From Apostichopus parvimensis (taxonomy: Eukaryota; Echinodermata; Holothuroidea; Aspidochirotida; Stichopodidae), in the NCBI GenBank assembly GCA_000934455.1, contig KN882917.1:243722-307721 (forward strand): a stretch of DNA of 64,000 nt, read 5' to 3'. Under the pieces are notes generated by a model. It was given only the letters and a program-made list of their open reading frames with translations. It searched no databases and was not told the origin of the DNA. Positions 57,585 to 64,000 of the stretch are shown here, one piece after another (within the stretch, counting starts at the first letter, position 1; every line of letters starts with the position of its first letter). A program made the position numbers and the translations under genes.

Positions 57585-58516
57585 GTAAGATTCCAATCAA
57601 TTATTCTTATATTCATGATAAATGTGATTCAGTTAGACGTGGCCGTAGAATCCACAAATTCGAACCATTTTGGCGGCCGTTATGGTTACGATGGTGACCA
57701 TTATTATATAGTAACTAGTCATATTCTGATACCTCGGTCACGGAATCGTAGGGGTGGGTGGGCAAATGAATCGAGTTCCTATAAATATAATATTGACAAT
57801 CTAGGGTAGGGACCGCTCTCAAATCGGGGTGGAGTAGACTGGAATGTGTTTACCAGTGTTTGGAGGTGCTGATGCCAGCTTTTCAGGTTCAACCTTCATG
57901 GGAAATGGTCATGCCTAGCCTACGTGTATTTGTCTTTCGCCGTGACAGGCCTCCACTAACTGTTCACTACCCGGTGCAGGCTCCGTGCAGCAACCAGAGA
58001 GCTATTTTAAATATTAGTGGTCGGTGGAGCAATGACATCTGCCATCTGCTGATGTTCAGTATACGAGGTGCTTATTCTCTGAGATCAGGGTGGAGCGAGT
58101 TCCAAAGAACTCAGTAGAAAATCAGACAAATAGTCAGTTCCCGAGTCAGTTTGACAGGCTTATCCAGGGCTGTCACGTACCGTACGTTTAAAAGTTGTCA
58201 CGGGACGACTTAGTTTATGCACAGGATCGCCACCCCCTTCCCCCCATCTACCCGAAGCTATAATTCGATTATTATTATTAATATTATATTGTTATATTAC
58301 CTCTACTCCTCGCGTGCATACGATTCCAGTCACCATTTTATTTTATTTTCGACAGAGGATGTAAGTCATTGCTATTCAATACACAATCAATCAACGTATT
58401 TGGCCTAAATACCATAGGACGATAAATACCATATGGTACCGTTTCATGGTATCGTGTTTACCGTGGAAATTTGCACATACACAGGGCCTAGTATCAGGTT
58501 TGGAAGTGAGAAAAAA
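57585..58516 (+). other. BEN-2 intron 1, left of EnSpm-3
   Basis: No further exon was confirmed. Open frames at 57860-58117 look unlike any family. The left end of EnSpm-3 follows. Confidence 0.45.
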
Positions 58517-58688
58517 GACTGGCGGGAGCTGGAGGCGTGAAAACTACCCGTGCATCCAGACTCCATCGTGCAGATTGTATTATTTGAGCACGCTCACCTG
58601 TTCCCTGCCCCCCCCCCCCGGCCTCATAATATGCGAAGACCATCATATGCACGCGGAACTCGCCGAACTTTGGCAATCTTAGTCCAAA

Positions 58689-58730
58689 ATGGCGAATAAC
58701 GACGAGTTACGACAGGCAATTGAGAGCAGG
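58689..58730 (+). other. Short ORF with splice donor in the left EnSpm-3 terminal repeat
   Basis: MANNDELRQAIESR runs straight into AGCAG/GTAATG. The right repeat carries the same stretch (NGELRQTIES) without the ATG. It may be a leader exon duplicated with the terminal repeat, or chance. Confidence 0.3.
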
Positions 58731-59023
58731 TAATGTGCAGGTCGCTATAATACACTGAAGCTAGGCTAATAGAGGGCATGGGACTGAATCTTCCATACAA
58801 TAATATCGCTCTCCTATGAAGTCATTGGTGATCTCGAAACTGATGGCGCATCTTTAGTGTCTGATTTCTGTACAATGAACCTGCTATATGTACTCATCTC
58901 CGCGTGTAAATTCGTGGTGTGGACGAATCTAATCAAGGAAGCTTTCTCAGTATCGGTTACAAGTCTAACGATTGGGTGTCCCAGGCCGACACAATCATCA
59001 AATACGGCAGATGCTTTCTTAAC

Positions 59024-61529
59024 CTATTTTCGCTTATGGTGAGATAGATGTTGATAAAAATCTTGAACAGAATCGGATGTGGATGACAGGCAAATATCCG
59101 ATATTGAATTAAGCCGACTCCATATTAGGTGATTCTTCATAATTTGAATCGCTACCCCTTTCGTCCCATGAAAAAAATTTTGAAGTGCTTGGTTGTTATT
59201 CTCAAACGGAAATGTAGATGTAGCCCACAATGGTCCCCAGTTGATTACCATACTGTACTAGGTGAGTTAATTGGTGGACATTATAAGATACATGTTCCAA
59301 TCCGTACAGTCTCTCGACTCCCATAACGAATTTCACCAGAGCAGCCCTGCTACGATCAATCATGGAAGCTGACACAGTGGAGGATGTCAAATTGGCAATC
59401 GAAAAAACCAGAAGCCACCAATGGCGTCAATAAATACTTGGTAAAATTCCAGCCACAATTACTGGTGAATAAAATAAAAATTCCTCCACTCACTTGCTTT
59501 CCACAACTTTCTTTCTGAGAGTGGGCGAGGAAGTCTAGTAACTTCCATTGGTGGCTTCACAGATAACAATATCTCGGAAACATTGGACATTTCCCGACCT
59601 ATGTAAAATTCTTTCATGTGGTAGCGAGATTCGAACCACAGCTTCGAAAACTGACGAACAACTCCTAATAATACAGAGTGCATGTAATCGGGCACAAAAC
59701 CATGTATGATGTTGAATTTTGGTATTAACGAGAATACTGATTGCCTTTCACCCCTCTGGAAACTTAATTCGACCTTATGGCTTCTGCTGCACTTACTAGA
59801 GTACCCGCCGCTGTCCGTTTCTCGTCAACCCCCCTGACCGGGTACAACCCTTGTAAAGCCATCCCCTCTATTCACAACTTCGCCTTCGTGGAGACAGCTT
59901 CCACAACCAAATGAACCATTATATTGATGGAAATTTTGCATGATGCACCGAGCTACTGCGTCGCAAGAGCAAACTGCACAGTATACTCTGGAAGTGCGAA
60001 TCTCGGCGTCATAATGCCACTGGAACCCAGTCTGTCCTAATTGTCTCATCTCCTCAATGAATGGTTTGAAAAATACATCAATGATAGGTTTCCCAGGACC
60101 GACCCACAGGCCACATATTAGGACCTTTTGAGCACGATGTTCCTCAGGTAATTCATTAATTAAAAATTGTATTGGCCAAATAAACGTTTTGGATGATTTA
60201 TACAGTGGGATACCATCAAAATTCCAGGTTATTGTCAAATCATATTCGGATAAATTCTCGCGTAGTTGTTTATACATCGAACCTTGGTAAATGTCATGGA
60301 TGTTTTCTGAATTTTGGTTATTCCGTACTAGTAATGTCGATACCCCCTCTTGTTCGAGAAGCGACTTCAGTTGTTGCTCTACAGGTATGTATAAAAAGAA
60401 AGCCAGGTCATCGTCACCATCAATGAATGGGGTACTACATCCAGGACATTCACCAAGGTTTGAATCAAGTCCCAAGTAATTCAAGCAGTGATTACAGTTA
60501 AAATGTTTTTGAATGTCGTTCTGATGTTAACGCTGGGACTGGGACTGTGCACACGCCTGCCCAGTGATCAGTCTTTAGGGCAGTAAGTGGCTCCCTGAAT
60601 CAGTAGCAATCGAATCATATCCAATATTTATGATTTCCTCCCGACTGCTCTCGGATTTTCGCATTTACAAGTTCTTCATAGTCCGACCTCTCTTGGCTCC
60701 AAGTGAAATTGAAACTCCACAGTAAAGAAAAAAACAACGTGGTCCTTGTAATCAATGTGGGCATCACACAAACCGGGAAGGAAGACTGCAAGCATTTTCA
60801 TTTCCCAGTTATTGTTTTTGCAAGCTCATCAGAGTTTCACCTCTCCGGACCTCCAATGACCTTTGAACCGCATAAAAAATAATACAGTTGTTGTATCCCA
60901 TATGGACCGATACAGGTCCAGTATGACCCCTGCGAGTATTTGCTACAGTTATGGTGTTTACGAATTTCTTAGAATTTGACCTCCTTTGAACCATTCCAGA
61001 TAGAACAAGTCAAATTAGCCTGTTAATGACCTCTGACCTCAAAATGACCTTTAACATATTCATCATTGTACGTTTAGGCCTACTATGTACCAATTTTCAT
61101 GTAAATCCGTCAATGTTGATTAGTTTGGGACCAAATTCGTCAATCCTCGGCCTACAGTGTACCGTGCTCTATTCGTCCGCAGCCACCGAGACGTTTACGA
61201 TTTGCGCTTGTTTGAAGCTACAATTGATTTGAGGCCGTGGCAGTATAAATCGTAGGTATGCCAGTAGTTTGTTGATTCCGAAAAAACAGTGATTGAGAAA
61301 CTGTGAAAACATAAACGGCTGAAGGAATCGCACGGGATCTCGCCAGATGGCAACCTGAGAGGGTTTAAATTAAAATAAGGCATATTCACTCTCGGCTCAC
61401 CTGGTTGCAGGGATCATAAGGAGCTTCTCCTGGAATGTGGTCACCCGGTGAGTCATTAATTTCATCCTCGAAACGAGTGTCTTCCTCATCCGAGTCTGAG
61501 GCAGTACCTCCGTGTGGAATTGGCCACAT
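59024..61529 (-). pseudogene. EnSpm/CACTA transposase, copy 3 (EnSpm-3)
   Basis: An acidic exon (61529-61401) reads MWPIPHGGTASDSDEEDTRF, EDEINDSPGDHIPGEAP, between a CACAG acceptor and GTGAGC donor in phase 0. The core starts near 60526: KHFNCNHCLNYLGLDSNLGE and CPGC (Zn-like), LTITWNFDGIPLYKSSKTF, FLINELPEEHRAQKVLICGL, WHYDAEIRTSRVYCAVCSC, YNGSFGCGSCLHEGE; then VPDYMHSVLLGVVRQFSKLW, LWKASEWRNFYFI, SYNVHQLTHLVQYG and WGPLWATSTFPFENNNQALQ, then FFHGTKGVAIQI. At least three frameshifts separate these pieces. A short basic first exon like those of EnSpm-1 and -2 was not found. Close to EnSpm-2. Confidence 0.85.
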
Positions 61530-62619
61530 CTGTGAACGTAGGGAAACAAACATGTTTTGAGCTGCATGGACAGATGGACTGTTTGGAAGAAATACTTCGT
61601 TCTTTCAAAATGCGGTACCCACTTTCGAAAGGCTAATTCACATCAACTGTTTAACTAGCATGCACGTATGGGGTGTAGCAGCGTCCACACAGCCTCCTCT
61701 CCAGCTGTTGAGCACATGACTGTTTCGTTACTCCATTGCTCCTGTGGAGCACTACACATGATGGCGATAGGCTACCTCACATTTTCCAGTATTGGTATGG
61801 TCTGGGCCGCGGTGGCTCGTGACCCAAGGCGGATAGTCAACTACTAGACCAGACACCCGGTCCAATATGGTAGCTCCAGGGAATTCGAACATACCATACG
61901 ATTGAGATTTAGGCATTTGTTCACTCAGGGCCTTCTCGCTGAGCCCGATGCCTCACTGTCGAGTTATGGGCGGGAAGATGTCAAGTAGACCACTCCCTGT
62001 AAGTAGCATAATAAAGCAAAACAGTTTTAACAAGATATAGAAATACAATACGGTAACCCCCCCCCCCCCCCTGAATGTTTCAAGAGTGAAATACCTGCGT
62101 TCCACGGAGACCAACACAATGGCTGTCCATGCAGGTCCCACTTTGGAAAGAGCGGGAATGGCCTACATGAATACTCCTTCTCCCAGTTTTCATATGCTGC
62201 TCACAGCTCACTGCTCTTAGGAAAACACACATAGTTCTAAATAAATGTTCGGTTGCGTTCTAATGGTATATATTTCTCCTATATGATGTCTAAGTCGCCA
62301 CTTCCCAGTTACAATTGGCAGTGCGTATATAGTCACAAAACAAGCGGAAAAAATGGCCCAAAAAAATCGCGTGCTCCGCGGGCATTAGCTACCATTCCCC
62401 GCGATTAGTAATGGCTGGTAAGAGCGATTTCTAAATGTTTCCATGTGCATTTTTCAAGTGATGTAGCAAGCTGTCTCCAGCTTTAGTTTAAAAAGTGCAA
62501 AAACCTGTGCTCCAGGGCGCCCCTCGCAATTGTTGAGTTGTTCATTCGTCTTCGTTGGGAATAAGAAGTATCAGTGAACGTTTTCGTCAAACGAATAGAT
62601 TTCGCAAACCAACTGACCA
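61530..62619. other. EnSpm-3 5' region, no confirmed exon
   Basis: No supported coding sequence. A 13-C run is near 62050-62062. It should hold the EnSpm-3 promoter and first exon. Confidence 0.45.
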
Positions 62620-62748
62620 TCGAAGTGCTCTCAATTGTCTGTCGCAACTCGCCGTTATTTGGGACTAAGAATTCCAAAGTTCGGCGAGTTCCGCGCGCAT
62701 ATGATGGTCTTCGTATATTAAGAGGCCGGGAGAGGGGGGGGGGGGGTG

Positions 62749-63370
62749 CACTCTTAAAACAAATTACACAAGTTGTGTATAATTTTTTGATACATTAGAG
62801 GTGTAAAATTCTACACATTACCGGAGTCCAATTGACACCAGTTGTGTAGGAAAAGCTGTGTTTCATGCGTTCTCTTGCTGAGAGTGTGCGCCCACTGTCC
62901 AGCACGTACTACAGGCGTTACTCCACTCCAGCAAATAGACCTACTACCCATAGGACCTCGCGGAGTGAAAAACGAGAATGTATCGCATCAGTTAATGGAA
63001 TTTAGCTTCAATGTCATATTTATATATTTGCCGGCAGTTTAAAAGAGATAGTTAACAGCTATTTTGCTTTAAATTATACACATTACCGGAATCTGATTTC
63101 TTTAAACGTTTACCCAATTATTCCCCCCAAAAAATGTATATTCCCAGTATGTTTCCTCACATAACTATGTTAATGAACTTTTGACTACTTTATTATCACT
63201 GATCCATACTGCTGTCATCTGATTGGCTGTTTAGCGATGACGATTTTGGAACACATTACACTTCTTCTCACGGGTTTGAGACTTCGAGGTATAATTTTTA
63301 CACCTTGCGGTGTAGAATCGGAGTGACACCGCTGTTGTGTAGAAATGTTGACACCTCTTTTTTTAGAGTG
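62749..63370. mobile_element. 622-bp MITE inserted in the right EnSpm-3 repeat
   Basis: Ends CACTCTTAAAACAAATTACA and, inverted, CACTCTAAAAAAAGAGGTGT. A TG is present on both sides, and comparison with the intact left repeat of EnSpm-3 shows CACCTGTTC and the C tract were contiguous before insertion, supporting a 2-bp duplication. Subterminal blocks GGTGTAAAATTCTACAC and GGTGTAGAATC with TGACACC and TTGTGTAG are mirrored at both ends. No coding capacity. Confidence 0.85.
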
Positions 63371-63490
63371 TGATGAACAGGTGCGCGTGCTCAAATAATA
63401 CATCTGTTATTGATTGTTCGTCACGATGGAGCCTGGGTGGGTAGTCTTACGCCCGTTCCGAAGATGGTCCGCCTCCAGCACCCGACAGTG

Positions 63491-63697
63491 TTACTAATAT
63501 TTCCGAAAAATGAAAATGCGAAAGATGTATGTTTTGGTATATGGGGTGGGATGGGTGAGGCTCGGAATTTTTCCTGATGATCATTCCCCCACTCATCCCG
63601 AAAATTTTACGCCACTGGGACGAGGGATAAAACGTGATCTCCCTGTCGAGAGATGAAAGTATCCTTCATCGATGACGTAAAAATATTGTATTTATAG
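63491..63697 (+). other. BEN-2 intron 1, right of EnSpm-3
   Basis: Short AT-rich remainder of the intron ending in a TTTATAG acceptor at 63691-63697. No gene. Confidence 0.5.
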
Positions 63698-63830
63698 ATC
63701 ACCAATCGGAACTCATGGAAGTAATGGAGGAGATGAAGTCGAACAACAAAGCACCGGCTGTAATGGGTAGGGGTACCGCGTTAAGAAGAGGAAGGTGATT
63801 GACGACGGCGAACCATCAGACGATGTACCG
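63698..63830 (+). pseudogene. BEN-2: second exon (frameshifted)
   Basis: Acceptor TTTATAG then ATCACCAATCGG; joining to exon 1 restores GAT (Asp), giving WTSGD HQSELMEVMEEMKSNNKA, comparable to BEN-1 FYRGT SDEKMEIFAKELDKTRRT. Later a second frame holds YRVKKRKVIDDGEPSDDVP, with an SV40-type KKRKV nuclear localisation motif, ending at a consensus CCG/GTAAGT donor. The two frames do not connect: the exon is 133 bp where 134 or 131 would keep phase, so one frameshift lies near 63765-63775 (GGGTAGGGGTACC). Either a pseudogene, a sequencing error, or an extra splice event. Further exons, including the BEN domain, would lie right of the window. Confidence 0.55.
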
Positions 63831-64000
63831 GTAAGTTAGTTTTCGAAATTATGCTGATCGACGTGCCCCTCGAAGTGTTAAATTTCCATGGTTTAAGAAG
63901 GATTTTGTACCATGGAACGGTACCATGGTCAGGAAAATGTTCGATTATCTCGATCGTGGAGCTATATTAAAGGTCAGTGGAAGTGAAAATTTAACTTTAA
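63831..64000 (+). other. Start of BEN-2 intron 2
   Basis: Begins with GTAAGTTAG. Contains TTCCATGGTTT, GTACCATGGAACGGTACCAT palindromic words reminiscent of the 29030-29290 cluster. No exon. Confidence 0.4.

Larger units (their letters stand above)
58517..63490. mobile_element. EnSpm/CACTA element with long inverted repeats (EnSpm-3)
   Basis: Right end (minus strand) begins CACTGTCGGGTGCTGGAGGC, the CACTG start expected of animal EnSpm; left end GACTGGCGGGAGCTGGAGGC is its diverged partner. The inverted repeats run over about 220 bp: left 58517-58735, right 62620-62748 plus 63371-63490. Shared blocks include GACTCCATCGTG, GTATTATTTGAGCACGC, CACCTGTTC, a C tract, GCGAAGACCATCATATGC and GGAACTCGCCGAACTTTGG. 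The right repeat is split by a MITE (62749-63370). It encodes one transposase gene (minus). No convincing 2-3 bp target duplication. It lies in the intron between BEN-2 exons 1 and 2. Confidence 0.85.

Noticed and set aside
57860-58117. Open frame in BEN-2 intron 1 as a further exon
   Set aside because: No acceptor in the right phase and no resemblance to the basic linker seen in BEN-1 exon 2; the exon at 63698 fits better.
61800-61880. tRNA-like GGTGGCTCGTGACCCAAGG and TTCGAAC words
   Set aside because: They do not combine into an acceptor stem, anticodon arm and T arm at proper spacing.
58517-63490. BEN-2 as cargo of EnSpm-3
   Set aside because: Both BEN-2 exons lie outside the EnSpm-3 inverted repeats (before 58517 and after 63490), so intron insertion is the better reading.

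Overview
The window is animal nuclear DNA: AT-rich, with spliced genes carrying GT/AG introns, no bacterial operons, and a 62-base assembly gap (26952-27013). The transposon families present, the TAGGCCTA-rich intron sequence and the TGACCT-rich dispersed repeats fit a marine deuterostome, most likely an echinoderm. That placement is an inference from style, not from a marker gene. No conserved housekeeping gene, tRNA or rRNA gene was recognised. Nearly all coding sequence belongs to transposable elements. The main exception is two BEN-type genes of unknown function.

Layout, left to right. 1-707: tail of a CR1/L2-like LINE. 1338-5095 (-): decayed EnSpm/CACTA transposase gene (EnSpm-1), divergent from a spliced gene (BEN-1) starting at 5847 (+); a BEN-domain exon at 12272-12449 may be its continuation. 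10228-11434 (+): broken Mutator-like transposase (MULE-1). 13366-18948 (+): large element gene with His-Cys and tesmin/CXC-like cysteine motifs and a DDE-like core, the least familiar object here. 23544-26372 (+): broken piggyBac transposase with a 242-bp tandem repeat in its intron. 27014-28456: 3' end of an LTR retrotransposon fossil. 30375-37323 (-): EnSpm-2.

37821-43772: a complete PIF/Harbinger element (Harbinger-A) with 29-bp terminal inverted repeats, a TTA duplication, an intact two-exon nuclease and a MADF-BESS accessory gene whose exons interleave with the nuclease on the other strand. 43778-50308: a second Harbinger-like element (Harbinger-B) abutting it, with perfect 23-bp inverted ends, an accessory Myb-like gene and only the first exon of a nuclease. 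50692-57294: ~100-bp inverted repeats enclosing a broken Mutator-like gene (MULE-2) and a convergent THAP/P-element gene. 57371-63830: a second BEN-type gene (BEN-2) whose first intron holds EnSpm-3 (58517-63490), itself interrupted by a MITE in one terminal repeat.

The region is therefore a nest of cut-and-paste DNA transposons (EnSpm x3, Mutator x2, Harbinger x2, P, piggyBac, several MITEs and the CXC element), with a few LINE pieces and one LTR fossil. Only Harbinger-A looks close to functional. The features of greatest interest are the CXC element, the BEN-type genes with conserved exon phases next to EnSpm copies, the interleaved Harbinger-A gene pair, and sequence habits (TAGGCCTA islands, TGACCT direct repeats) that recur across unrelated elements.
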